From: Oligoflexia bacterium
GTDB lineage: Bacteria; Bdellovibrionota_C; UBA2361; JBGSMV01
Length of the DNA stretch: 64,000 nt
Direction of reading: 5' to 3'
Assembly: GCA_019694515.1 (NCBI GenBank)
Contig: JAIBBU010000001.1
Span: forward strand, 171,716-235,715
Below, one piece after another: positions 50,535 to 59,781 of this stretch. The position numbers and the translations under genes are program-made. How positions within the stretch are numbered: position 1 is the first letter of the stretch; each line of letters begins with the position of its first letter. Below the pieces are notes generated by a model that was not told the origin of the DNA, did no database searches, and saw nothing but the letters and a program-made list of their open reading frames with translations.

Positions 50535-51788
50535 GTGAAGCTAGTCATAGTAGATTCGGCCGCGGAAAATCGTGCTGCCTTGCAGGGCCGCATTGCCGAA
50601 GCTTTGCGTCAAGCCGACCTTAAAAACACCCAGATTATTGAACTTGATCCCGCCAGAATCGAAACGTTCGAATGGCATCAGGTCTCGGGCTGCTTAGTTG
50701 GCCCGGGATGTTTCGAGCACCTAGAAGAGTGCGTGCAACGTGTGCGTCTAATGAATCCAAACGGCGCACTAGGGGCGGTGCTGTTGGCGGAGGACTATAG
50801 CGGGAGCGCCGTCATTCTTAGAAAGAAGCTGCCGATTCAGGTCATTCCCCTCGATGACGTGGTGCAGCTGGCCGGATTTCTGATTGATGCTGAAAGCCGC
50901 AGCACTGCGGTTGAGACCGAATCCCGCAACCGTGGAGTGATAGGAATTGCGCAGTTAAAGGGCGGCGTCGGATGCACCACCCTGACAGCAGCATTAGCCA
51001 GCTGTTGGGCCCGGCACGGTCTAAGTGTCGCGGCTTTGGACTTTGATGATGTGAATCCTCAGCTAACCGCTTGGGCGCGGGTCGGGGTCGTTCAGCGCAC
51101 CGTAACGTCGGAATTTCTGCGGACCGGCGAGGTGCCGGCTCAGCGGGTCAATGAGATGCTGCACCCGGTCGAAGGTTTTGAGGGCCGCTTTGTGGTGGTC
51201 GGCCAGCCTGAAGCGTATAATGAAAGCTTCCATTATAAAGCAAATGTGCTGGATGGCGCTCCCAGTGCAAGTGAGTTCGTGAATAGTCTCATTGCTACAC
51301 TCAGTAATGAATTCGATGCTGTCATCATTGATCTGGCTCGTTCTTGGGGAGTGGCGACCTTCACCGCGCTGCCCCTTTGCAGTCAGCTGGTGCTAGTTAC
51401 CGATGATGACGGCATGTCTGTGCGCCGTACCCTGGACGCCTTTCAACGGCTGCGCAAAGAGTCTGACGACCCGGAGGAGTTTAATCTCGACAAATGGTCG
51501 GTGGTGTTGAATGGATTCACCGGAAAGCTTATCACTCCCAAGGAGGTCGCCACCGAGATTCAGGAAATGGACCTGCTTTCGGCACAGTCCAGCCTCTTCA
51601 CGGTTCCTTTCTCCGAGAGTGGCCGACAATGGGGTGCTCCTGGACAGAGTATGTTCGAAACCGCTGATCCACGCACCCGCGAGGTGCTCCGCCGCATGGC
51701 CTGTAACTTGATACCATTTAGCTTTGAACCTGAAGAGGCGCTGGGCAGCAAGCTGATCAAGAAGGTCCAGAGTCTAGTACATTTCTAA
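50535..51788 (+). CDS. cpaE: CpaE/TadZ-like P-loop ATPase, cluster 2
   Basis: 417 residues starting at GTG 50535. N-terminal receiver-like domain, then the ParA-type domain with deviant Walker A KGGVGCTT at 142-149, VAALDFDDVNPQLTAW and AVIIDLARSWG as Walker B. As in the cluster 1 protein, the signature Lys after the last Gly is missing (Cys here). The P-loop position is almost identical in both paralogues (142 against 144), so they share a recent common plan. The family localises Tad machinery. Confidence 0.85.
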   Translation: MKLVIVDSAAENRAALQGRIAEALRQADLKNTQIIELDPARIETFEWHQVSGCLVGPGCFEHLEECVQRVRLMNPNGALGAVLLAEDYSGSAVILRKKLPIQVIPLDDVVQLAGFLIDAESRSTAVETESRNRGVIGIAQLKGGVGCTTLTAALASCWARHGLSVAALDFDDVNPQLTAWARVGVVQRTVTSEFLRTGEVPAQRVNEMLHPVEGFEGRFVVVGQPEAYNESFHYKANVLDGAPSASEFVNSLIATLSNEFDAVIIDLARSWGVATFTALPLCSQLVLVTDDDGMSVRRTLDAFQRLRKESDDPEEFNLDKWSVVLNGFTGKLITPKEVATEIQEMDLLSAQSSLFTVPFSESGRQWGAPGQSMFETADPRTREVLRRMACNLIPFSFEPEEALGSKLIKKVQSLVHF

Positions 51789-51953
51789 GTTATTACTGGC
51801 GCACCAAACTGTTGCGATGCTTCCGCGAGCATTGGGCCGTGCTCATATATATTCAAGAACTCCGATCAAGATCTAGCACCGATTGCTTTCCTCCGACCCT
51901 CCGTTCAAAATTCGGATCTGTTACTCTGCCTGCTCTTGGTTTAAAAGATCGTT

Positions 51954-54233
51954 GTGTCTGTAGTAGATAGCCCCATTCAAAAAGAATCTCTGGATCGTTA
52001 CCTGACCTACGCGCTTAGCGTGGTGTCGGGTCGAGCGCTGCCTGACGTGCGTGACGGACTTAAGCCCGTGCAGCGGCGCATCCTCTTCGCTATGGCTCAT
52101 AATCTCAATCTGCTGCCTAACCATAGCCACCGCAAATCGGCAGCCGTAGTGGGAGAGGTGCTAGCTAGGTTCCATCCGCATGGAGATCTGGCTTGCTATG
52201 AGGCGCTGGTGCGCATGGCGCAGGATTTCTCGCTGCGCTACCCGTTAATTGACGGACAGGGAAACTTCGGTTCATTGGACGGAGATAACGCCGCCGCTTA
52301 TCGTTACACAGAGGCTAAGCTGCGCGCTTTGGCGATCGAGGTTCTGGGAGAAATCGATCAGGAAACGGTCGGATTCCGCGACAATTTTGATGGCACTACC
52401 ACTGAACCAACGGTGCTGCCGTCGCGCGTCCCCAATCTTTTAATTAACGGGGCCGCAGGTATCGCAGTCGGAATGGCGACCAGCATTCCTCCCCACAATT
52501 TACGTGACACGATCAAAGCCCTGCTAGATTTGCTGGATGATCCGGCTCTTACTAACGCCAAGCTTGCTGCTGCGATCAAGGGCCCCGACTTCCCCACGGG
52601 CTGCCAGATCTTAAATAGCCGCCGTGAACTGTCGGAGATGTACGAAACCGGAAAGGGCATGATCAAGATGCGCGGCGAGTGGGAGCTGGAGGATGCGCCG
52701 CGCGGAAAACGCTTCATCGTGATCACCTCCATCCCATACACGGTCAATAAATCGCAATTAGTGGAACGCATTGCTAATTTGATCGTGGAGAAAAAGGTTC
52801 CGCAGCTCAATGACGTGCGGGATGAATCAACCGATCAGGTGCGGGTGGTATTGGAGCTGGCCTCTGGCGCAGATGCCGAGGTGGCGATGGCGTATGTTTT
52901 CAAGCACACACCGCTGGAAACCAATTTTCAGGTCAATATGACCGGCCTCGTTCCCGTCGGGGACCGTGGAGCGGTCAAACCGGAACAGCTCTCACTCAAG
53001 AGCTGTTTGCAGCACTTCCTCGACTTTCGTAAAGAGGTCGTACGCAAGCGCCTGGAGTTCGAGAAGCGCAAGCTCCTAGAGCGCCTTCATATTTTAGAGG
53101 GATTGGCCTTAATCTGCGACAAGCTCGACGAGGCTCTGAAGATTGTTCGAAAGAGCGACGGGCGCAGTGATGCTGCCGAAAAATTGCGCGTGCGCTTCAA
53201 ACTATCCGAGATCCAAGCCTTTGCTGTGGTCGATATGCGCATCTATCAGCTTTCGCGCACCAGCATCGAAGAGGTACGGGCCGAGCTGAAAGAGAAGAGC
53301 GATCGCGTTAAAGAGATCGATAAGACACTCAAGAGCAAGGAGAAGATTGCCCAGATCGTTCGAAAGGAATTGGAAGAGGTGGGCGAAAAATTCGGCGACA
53401 AGCGCCGCTGCAAGCTGGTTACTGAGAGCGTCGAAATTGAGTTCAATGAGGCCGACTACGTGGTCCAGGAGGATGTTTACGCGATCGTGACCAACGATGG
53501 CTGGTTGAAGCGCATTCGCCAGAACAACGAGATCAGCTCGACCCGGCTGCGTGAAGGTGATTCGATCTTGCGTGCGCACCCGCTCTCGACCGTCGATTCC
53601 GTAGCTTTTTTTACCAACCTTGGCTCGCTGTATGTGATGCGAGTCGCGGATTTTCCGTCGTCGAGCGGCTACGGTAATCCGGTTCAAAAAGAGCTAAAGT
53701 TCAAGGATGGCGAGCGGATCGTCGAGAGCTTTGGCGTCAAGGCCGAGGGAGCTGCGGCATCCGCCTATCCGCATTTGATCAAGACCGGAGAAGAGCTGGT
53801 TTTGGTTACCAAGCAAGGTGTCGGGTTCGCTCTGAAGCTGGAAGCGCTGGAAGGAATTAAAAGGAATGGGAAGCGCGCCATCAAGGTTCGGGAGGGCGAC
53901 GAGCTTGCGGCCGTGACGCGGCTGACCGACAAATTGGCGCTCTTCACCCAAAATGGGTATGGACTCTGTATTAAAGGCAAAGAGATTCCGGTGCGTGATA
54001 GCGCGGCCGTGGGTGTCTCACTCCTCGGTGTGCGCAAGGATGATCGGCTGATCAATGCGATCGGGTTTGCGGGCAGGACCACCTTCCTGATGCTTTTGGC
54101 GACTGACAATACCAAAGAGCTTCCGGCCTCGGAGATGACTGAAGGACATAGAGCGCTAAAGGGCAATAAAGTTATTACGCGTGGTGAGTTGAAGCAGGTA
54201 ACTCTCCCGGAGAAGCAGGGATCGCTAGTGTAG
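51954..54233 (+). CDS. parC: DNA topoisomerase IV subunit A
   Basis: 759 residues from GTG 51954. The breakage-reunion domain starts [20 protein letters not shown], with the active-site pair Arg117-Tyr118 in [11 protein letters not shown] and [20 protein letters not shown]. The C-terminal beta-pinwheel region is short and degenerate ([30 protein letters not shown]), and no GyrA box is seen, which fits ParC rather than GyrA. parE follows 3 bases later. With ParE it decatenates replicated chromosomes. Confidence 0.92.
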   Translation: MSVVDSPIQKESLDRYLTYALSVVSGRALPDVRDGLKPVQRRILFAMAHNLNLLPNHSHRKSAAVVGEVLARFHPHGDLACYEALVRMAQDFSLRYPLIDGQGNFGSLDGDNAAAYRYTEAKLRALAIEVLGEIDQETVGFRDNFDGTTTEPTVLPSRVPNLLINGAAGIAVGMATSIPPHNLRDTIKALLDLLDDPALTNAKLAAAIKGPDFPTGCQILNSRRELSEMYETGKGMIKMRGEWELEDAPRGKRFIVITSIPYTVNKSQLVERIANLIVEKKVPQLNDVRDESTDQVRVVLELASGADAEVAMAYVFKHTPLETNFQVNMTGLVPVGDRGAVKPEQLSLKSCLQHFLDFRKEVVRKRLEFEKRKLLERLHILEGLALICDKLDEALKIVRKSDGRSDAAEKLRVRFKLSEIQAFAVVDMRIYQLSRTSIEEVRAELKEKSDRVKEIDKTLKSKEKIAQIVRKELEEVGEKFGDKRRCKLVTESVEIEFNEADYVVQEDVYAIVTNDGWLKRIRQNNEISSTRLREGDSILRAHPLSTVDSVAFFTNLGSLYVMRVADFPSSSGYGNPVQKELKFKDGERIVESFGVKAEGAAASAYPHLIKTGEELVLVTKQGVGFALKLEALEGIKRNGKRAIKVREGDELAAVTRLTDKLALFTQNGYGLCIKGKEIPVRDSAAVGVSLLGVRKDDRLINAIGFAGRTTFLMLLATDNTKELPASEMTEGHRALKGNKVITRGELKQVTLPEKQGSLV

Positions 54234-54236
54234 GTT

Positions 54237-56183
54237 ATGGCAAAGAGCACAGACGCCAAATTATCCGAATATCGCGCCGCCGATATTGAAGTTCTCGAAG
54301 GTTTAGAGCCGGTACGGCGCCGTCCCGGCATGTACATCGGCGGTACCGAAGGACCCGCCGGGTTGCATCACCTGATCAAAGAAATTCTCGATAACTCCAT
54401 CGACGAAGCCATGAATGGGTTCGCCGATCTAATTACCGTTACTTTGCATGATGATTCCGAGACCGTCAGTATCGAAGATAACGGCCGCGGTATTCCGGTC
54501 GATAAGCATCCGAAGTTTAACAAACCTGCGCTTGAAATTATTCTGACCACCCTGCACTCCGGCGGAAAATTCTCTGCTAAGAATTATTACTCCGCAGGCG
54601 GACTGCACGGCGTGGGTGCTTCTGTCGTGAATGCGCTTTCCGAAGAATTGGATGTGACCGTTTGGCGGGATGGCTCGGAGTGGCGGCAGTCTTTCTCGCG
54701 CGGAAAGGCCGTGTCAGGGCTCAAGAAGGGCGAAAAGACCAAGGCCCATGGCACGCGCATTAAGTTCAAAGCCGATCAGGAGATCTTCAAAATCATCCGT
54801 TTCTCGGCTGAGCGTATTGAGAAGCTGATTCAGGAGAAAGCCTTCCTCAATCGCGGTTTACGTGTGGTTTTTCGCGATGAAGTGGGGGGTAAGGAAACCG
54901 AGCACTGTTATCCAGACGGCTTGAACGCCTACCTCAGTCATATTCTGCAAAAGGCCAAGCTCGAAGCGATTTCAGGCGAGAGTTTTTATATTGAGCGCAC
55001 CGAGGGCATTAAGGTTGAATGCGCATTTTGCTGGACTGAATCCACAAATGAACGGATCAGTTCCTACGTTAACGGCATTCATACCGCGCAGGGCGGAAGT
55101 CATGAGGACGGCTTCCGTTCAGGACTTTCTAAAGCGATCCGCAATTATATGGCGGTGCATGATCTGATTCCAAAAGGGATCAAAGTAACCGCTGATGATA
55201 TCCGCGAGGGATTGGTGGGAGTGCTTTCGGTCAGTGTACCTGGCGCCATTAGCCAGCTGCAGTTTCAAGGTCAGACCAAAGATAAGCTCAACAATCCGGA
55301 GATCGAGCACCCTGTAGATGCGCTGCTGAAGACCTTCGAGAATTTTCTCAATTCCAAACCGACGGTCGCCGCAGCCATTATTGAACGCATCTCCTTGGCG
55401 GCTAAAGCGCGGGCGGCTGCGCGCTCAGCATCGCAAAGTGTTTCGCGCAAAATTGGTATCAGTCACCGCTTGAACCTACCCGGTAAGCTGGCCGACTGTT
55501 CCTCGACTAATCCCGACAAATCCGAGGTCTTCATCGTAGAGGGTGACTCGGCCGGCGGCAGCGCTAAGCAGGGTCGTGATCGCGCCACCCAGGCGGTGCT
55601 GCCGTTAAAGGGGAAGATCCTGAACGCCATTGCGGCATCTGAGGCAAAGATTAAGGAAAATTCCGAGATCACCGATTTAATCTCGGCGCTCGGTTGCGGT
55701 TACGGGGCGTCCATAAATCTGGATCGGCTGAGATATTCCCGTGTAATTATACTGACCGATGCAGACGCCGATGGAATGCATATCGCATCACTGTTGATGG
55801 CCTTCTTTTTCCGCTTCATGAAGCCTTTAGTCGAATCGGGGCACCTCTATCTCGGCCTCTCTCCGCTATATCGCGTGCGCTTGGGCAGCGGTTCGAAGGA
55901 AGAGATCCGCTGGCTATACTCAGATGAACAGAAAGAGCGCTTCATCAAAGGCAAGACCTCCAGGGAGAAGATGCAGATCACCCGCTTCAAAGGGCTGGGA
56001 GAGATGAGTCCTGCCATGCTCTGGGATACCACTTTGAACCCGGACAAGCGAAATTTACTTAGGATTCAAATAGATAACGAGAGTGCCGCCATTACGACAT
56101 TTGAGCATCTCCTGGGGCGGGATACCGCTGAAAGATACCGTCTAATACAAGATAATGCCCATAGACTTGAAGTAGATGTCTAA
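54237..56183 (+). CDS. parE: DNA topoisomerase IV subunit B
   Basis: 648 residues. GHKL ATPase: RRRPGMYIGGTEGPAGLHHL, EILDNSIDEAMNG, ISIEDNGRGIPVD-like VSIEDNGRGIPVD, and AGGLHGVGASVVNALS. TOPRIM: VEGDSAGGSAKQGRDRATQ, LPLKGKILNA and ILTDADADGMHI. The C-terminus ends with QITRFKGLGEMSP and the usual tail. Size and the parC neighbour support ParE over GyrB. Quinolone-type resistance positions could be read from the ParC Ser/Asp region if needed. Confidence 0.93.
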   Translation: MAKSTDAKLSEYRAADIEVLEGLEPVRRRPGMYIGGTEGPAGLHHLIKEILDNSIDEAMNGFADLITVTLHDDSETVSIEDNGRGIPVDKHPKFNKPALEIILTTLHSGGKFSAKNYYSAGGLHGVGASVVNALSEELDVTVWRDGSEWRQSFSRGKAVSGLKKGEKTKAHGTRIKFKADQEIFKIIRFSAERIEKLIQEKAFLNRGLRVVFRDEVGGKETEHCYPDGLNAYLSHILQKAKLEAISGESFYIERTEGIKVECAFCWTESTNERISSYVNGIHTAQGGSHEDGFRSGLSKAIRNYMAVHDLIPKGIKVTADDIREGLVGVLSVSVPGAISQLQFQGQTKDKLNNPEIEHPVDALLKTFENFLNSKPTVAAAIIERISLAAKARAAARSASQSVSRKIGISHRLNLPGKLADCSSTNPDKSEVFIVEGDSAGGSAKQGRDRATQAVLPLKGKILNAIAASEAKIKENSEITDLISALGCGYGASINLDRLRYSRVIILTDADADGMHIASLLMAFFFRFMKPLVESGHLYLGLSPLYRVRLGSGSKEEIRWLYSDEQKERFIKGKTSREKMQITRFKGLGEMSPAMLWDTTLNPDKRNLLRIQIDNESAAITTFEHLLGRDTAERYRLIQDNAHRLEVDV

Positions 56184-56250
56184 AACGATTAACCTTTTCG
56201 ACCTGTGATTTCAGTCAATTACCAAGTGAACGGGCGCCTGGACATCTAAG

Positions 56251-57090
56251 ATGGCGAACCCGATTTTTGAAGAGGTGCATAAAACTGCCTCGCGCCTTGG
56301 CTCTTGCGACCCACGCTGGCTAAAGGAGGAGATCGAGCCGCAATTCGTGACTCACGAAGCGGGTACCTCCGGGCCTGAAATGATCCTGCTCCACGGACTT
56401 TTCGGTGCGCTCTCCAACTGGGAATCCTCTTTTCCGCTGTTTAGCAAATTTGCCAATCCGATTGCGCTGAGCTTTCCGCTGCTCACCGCGCACCGCTCCG
56501 AAGTGCGGGTCAAAGCCTTGGCGGTATTTACCGAATATCTAATTCGTCAGCGCAACCTGCAGCCTGTCACCCTCTGCGGAAACTCTCTTGGCGGCCACGT
56601 GGCGATGCGCCTGTATCTGGCCGCGCCTGAATTGGTGGACTGCTTGATTTTATCGGGCGCCAGCGGACTTTATGAACATTCGGTTGATTCGTTGCCGATC
56701 AGGCCGGATGAGACCTTCGTGCGCGAGCATATGGCGCGGGTGTTTTTTAGCAACCGCTTCATCACCGACGAGGCCGTGGGGGAGATTACTCAGATTCTCA
56801 AGAATCGCATGAACATCCTCAATCTGATTCATTCGGCGCGCAGTGCCAAAAAAGATAATTTGCTAAAGCTGCTTCCGCAAATTAAAGCCCCGACATTGCT
56901 GTTGTGGGGCGAAGATGATGAGGTCACGACGATGCAGGTGGCTGAGACTTTTCATAAGCATATTCCAAACTCGGAACTAGTCTCGATTAAGAACTGCGGA
57001 CACGCGCCCATGATCGAGCATCCTGAGTGGTTCTCCGAGCAGGTTCACAACTTTCTAAAAAAGCACTCCAAGAAGTTCCAGACTAAATAA
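56251..57090 (+). CDS. Alpha/beta-fold hydrolase
   Basis: 279 residues. Oxyanion loop HGLFGALSNWE, nucleophile elbow LCGNSLGGHVAM with the catalytic Ser, acid LLWGEDDEVTT and base NCGHAPMIEHPEWF. No signal peptide; cytoplasmic. It resembles the MhpC/esterase subgroup, but the substrate is not predictable. It lies 67 bases after parE and 11 bases before the redoxin gene. Confidence 0.88.
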   Translation: MANPIFEEVHKTASRLGSCDPRWLKEEIEPQFVTHEAGTSGPEMILLHGLFGALSNWESSFPLFSKFANPIALSFPLLTAHRSEVRVKALAVFTEYLIRQRNLQPVTLCGNSLGGHVAMRLYLAAPELVDCLILSGASGLYEHSVDSLPIRPDETFVREHMARVFFSNRFITDEAVGEITQILKNRMNILNLIHSARSAKKDNLLKLLPQIKAPTLLLWGEDDEVTTMQVAETFHKHIPNSELVSIKNCGHAPMIEHPEWFSEQVHNFLKKHSKKFQTK

Positions 57091-57101
57091 GGAAGATCGT
57101 C

Positions 57102-57656
57102 ATGCAACGTGATACACGCAGCACGAAATTTCCGATCGGATCCGCTTTGCCTAAGTTCCAGCTGCAAAACGTAGATGGAAAGCTGCTTGGTTCGGAATGT
57201 TTGCAAGGGGCCAAGGCCGCCCTAGTGGTTTTTAGCTGTAATCACTGTCCTTACGTGCAGGGAACCGATGCCTTGTTGCTCGAAATTGTGAAGCGTTTTG
57301 AGCCCCGCGGCCTTAAGACGGTGGCGATTAGCGCCAATGATCCGGTGCAATATCCCGAGGATGGCTTTGCTCAAATGCAAACAAAGGCTAAGACCCTCAA
57401 ATTACCCTTTCCCTATCTATTCGATGAGACCCAAGCGGTGGCACGGGCTTTCGATGCCTCCTGTACTCCCGAATGTTACCTGTTCGATGGCGCCGGGAAG
57501 CTCTGTTATCAGGGCGCGATCACCGACCGTCCCAAGGAGCGGGATGCTGAACGCAAAGATCTGCTGTCTCCCGCAATTGAGAGTACCCTCTCGGGGAAGG
57601 CACCCGTCCCCGATTTCAATCATCCGATCGGCTGTTCGATCAAGTGGAAGAACTAA
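57102..57656 (+). CDS. Thioredoxin-fold AhpC/TSA-like protein
   Basis: 184 residues, no signal peptide. The redoxin fold opens FPIGSALPKFQLQNVDGK; the active site is VVFSCNHCPYVQGTD with CNHC as the redox pair, a form common in this uncharacterised redoxin group. VAISANDPVQYPEDGF and FPYLFDETQAVARAFDASCTPECYLFD follow, with two more Cys that might act as a resolving pair. A strong aaggaag precedes the ATG. The native substrate is unknown. Confidence 0.85.
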   Translation: MQRDTRSTKFPIGSALPKFQLQNVDGKLLGSECLQGAKAALVVFSCNHCPYVQGTDALLLEIVKRFEPRGLKTVAISANDPVQYPEDGFAQMQTKAKTLKLPFPYLFDETQAVARAFDASCTPECYLFDGAGKLCYQGAITDRPKERDAERKDLLSPAIESTLSGKAPVPDFNHPIGCSIKWKN

Positions 57657-57823
57657 AGGCTGACGCTGATAGCTCCTAGCGCGCCAAAGGCTCCATTATC
57701 TCTGCGGCTTTCCGCACTCCATAAGTGGCCCCATGAGGCTAGTCATGTTTTTTGTATGGACTTCGAACTAGTCTAAGAGAGCAAATTCCTGGAGCTTCCG
57801 ACTCAAACTGGGGAGCGTACATT

Positions 57824-58168
57824 ATGAGAGTCTTTGGCCTCGGTACTTTAAGCCTTATTTTGGTGCTGTTATCAGTCTGCGGACAGGCTGCTGCGGAGCA
57901 GGGCAGCGTTGGCAGAGTTGTTGGAGTGTCGCTCCCACGTTTCGCGGATGCGCGGGACCTTCGACCCGAAAGATGGGAAGCGACTGCTGATAAGATCATT
58001 CGTAATAAGACCGATGTAACTAGCCGTCTAATCTCCGTTGAAGCTCCGGGACGGTTAGAGGAGGCTCCGGGTGTGCGGGGAGAAGAGCCGCGCAGCTCTG
58101 AGCGCGAGGAAGCCCATCAGAAGCTTCGCGATGATTTATGGAACGAGCTGATTGGCGATAACAAGTAA
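57824..58168 (+). CDS. Small exported protein, unknown
   Basis: 114 residues from the ATG at 57824, which has gggag 9 bases upstream; an earlier start at 57752 lacks support. Signal peptide LGTLSLILVLLSVCGQAAA. The mature part is charged and helical (DKIIRNKTDVTSRLI, EPRSSEREEAHQKLRDDLW). No family recognised. It precedes a tiny lipoprotein gene by 41 bases and may be co-transcribed with it. Confidence 0.65.
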   Translation: MRVFGLGTLSLILVLLSVCGQAAAEQGSVGRVVGVSLPRFADARDLRPERWEATADKIIRNKTDVTSRLISVEAPGRLEEAPGVRGEEPRSSEREEAHQKLRDDLWNELIGDNK

Positions 58169-58209
58169 TGAGTCTAGCAGTCGGTTAAATAGTTTTTTTA
58201 AGGGAAGCG

Positions 58210-58383
58210 ATGAAAGTAATATATAATTTTAGTCTCATTATGGTCTTATGCGGCTTCTTGTCGGCTTGCCCCTTAGTGCGAGGCACCGGCAACGCTGTGC
58301 AGGCAACTGGAGAGGGCGTCGGACATGCAGTCGAGGGCACCGGAGAAGCGATCGGACAGGCGGGTAGAGAGCTAGCAGACTGA
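58210..58383 (+). CDS. Entericidin-like small lipoprotein
   Basis: 57 residues, ATG preceded by agggaag. The signal ends in lipobox FLSAC (Cys20). The mature 37 residues are made of Gly-spaced repeats (NAVQATGEGVGHAVEGTGEA, then IGQAGRELAD) that resemble entericidin A/B-type cell-envelope lipoproteins. Their role in other bacteria is stress-linked toxin-antidote behaviour; function here is not shown. Confidence 0.75.
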   Translation: MKVIYNFSLIMVLCGFLSACPLVRGTGNAVQATGEGVGHAVEGTGEAIGQAGRELAD

Positions 58384-58511
58384 GCCGATGCACGCGTCCG
58401 CCAAGCGATTCGGTAAACGAGTATCGCCCGTTTAGTTTCAGTAATTCCGCTGGTATTTGGGTCCTCGGCAAGAGTTGCCTAAATCGGCACCTTAGATTCT
58501 TATATGCGTAA

Positions 58512-59579
58512 ATGCGTAGGTTGCTGCTCGGGTCATATGTCGCAATTATTCTAGCCTTTCAATGGCCGTTTCCCGGTAAAGCCGACCCTCAAACGCTGGG
58601 GATTATACTCCCGCTTTCGGGCAAAGCAGCGAATGCCGGCATCGCCGTTCGAAACGGTGCGACGTTGGCAAATGAATCATTGCAGCAGCCTTTTAAGCTG
58701 ATCTTTGAAGACAACGAACTGGATAACGCCAAAACAGTAACTGCCGCTAGAAAACTAATCAGTACCGATAAGGTCTCTGGTCTGATCGTTTATGCTTCTG
58801 GTCCATCGAACGCTGCCGCTCCGATTGCGGAGCAGGCTAAAGTTCCAATGATCGGTCTTTCCGTGGACCCCAATGTTTCGCGTGGACGAAATTGGGTGAT
58901 GATACATTGGGCTTCCAATGAAGCGGTTGCCAAGCAGCTCGTATCCGAGCTGGTACGGCGCAACTTAAAGACGGTCGCAATTCTAACTACTCAGGTTCAG
59001 GGCAATCTCGATCTAGAGGAAGTTTTTCTTAGAACTGCCAAGGCTGCCGGTTTAGCGATTGTTTTTCAGACCCAGATACTGCCGACGGAGATGGAATTTG
59101 GCTCTGTGCTGCTGCAGCTGCAGAGAAAAGCACCTGCGGCAGTCTTCATTAATCTATATTACGGCCAGGCGGGGGCGTTTGTGTTGCAGAGCGCGACCCG
59201 TCATTTTAGTCCCCAATTCTGCGGGCATTACGTGCTCGACAATGAAGCCGAGATCGCCTCCGCCCACGGGGCGCTAGAGGGCGCATTCTTCGCCTCAACC
59301 GGGGCGGGCGATCTAAGCTTCGATCGCGATTATCAGCAACGCTTTGGTGCGCGCCCAATCTTAGGGGCGATCGGCGCATTCGATGTGGTCGGTCTCATGT
59401 CTGCGGCAGCACAAAACGCCCCCGATAGTGAGAGGTTCAATCGCAACCTGCATCAGACTCGAAATTTCCGGGGCCGCATTGGCAGATATGACGCCTTAGA
59501 CGATAACACCTTTGATGTTCCGGCCGGATTAGGCGTGGTGCAGAATGGGAGCATAGTGCGGGTTCCTAGCGGGAAGTAG
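58512..59579 (+). CDS. LIV-I type periplasmic binding protein
   Basis: 355 residues with a signal peptide (LLGSYVAIILAFQWPFPGKA). Peripla_BP_6 fold: LGIILPLSGKAANAGIAVRN, FEDNELDNAKTVTAARKLIS, GLIVYASGPSNAAAPIAEQ and KVPMIGLSVDPNVS. No permease or ATPase genes are adjacent, as with the homologue at 29267; the two share the general family only. It may bind amino acids or act in sensing. It follows the lipoprotein by 128 bases with no clear terminator. Confidence 0.85.
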   Translation: MRRLLLGSYVAIILAFQWPFPGKADPQTLGIILPLSGKAANAGIAVRNGATLANESLQQPFKLIFEDNELDNAKTVTAARKLISTDKVSGLIVYASGPSNAAAPIAEQAKVPMIGLSVDPNVSRGRNWVMIHWASNEAVAKQLVSELVRRNLKTVAILTTQVQGNLDLEEVFLRTAKAAGLAIVFQTQILPTEMEFGSVLLQLQRKAPAAVFINLYYGQAGAFVLQSATRHFSPQFCGHYVLDNEAEIASAHGALEGAFFASTGAGDLSFDRDYQQRFGARPILGAIGAFDVVGLMSAAAQNAPDSERFNRNLHQTRNFRGRIGRYDALDDNTFDVPAGLGVVQNGSIVRVPSGK

Positions 59580-59781
59580 AGCGTTGGGCAAACAGGAACC
59601 GAGAACTCATAGGTAGCTGTCTCAAATGTCGTCAACTTAATCGAGCGCATAACAAGGGGTATCTCAGAATTTTAGACGGAGCGTGCAGCGAGCTGTTTTC
59701 GCACCCTTTAGAATCTTGCTCTTTTGCATGGCACCAACTGGCAGTTGCGGTGCGCGGCCGTTGCCCTGAAGAAAAATTAAG

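Noticed and set aside
59731..59753. Hairpin gcaccaactg/cagttgcggtgc as terminator of the binding-protein gene
   Set aside because: No T run follows on either strand and it lies about 150 bases past the stop.
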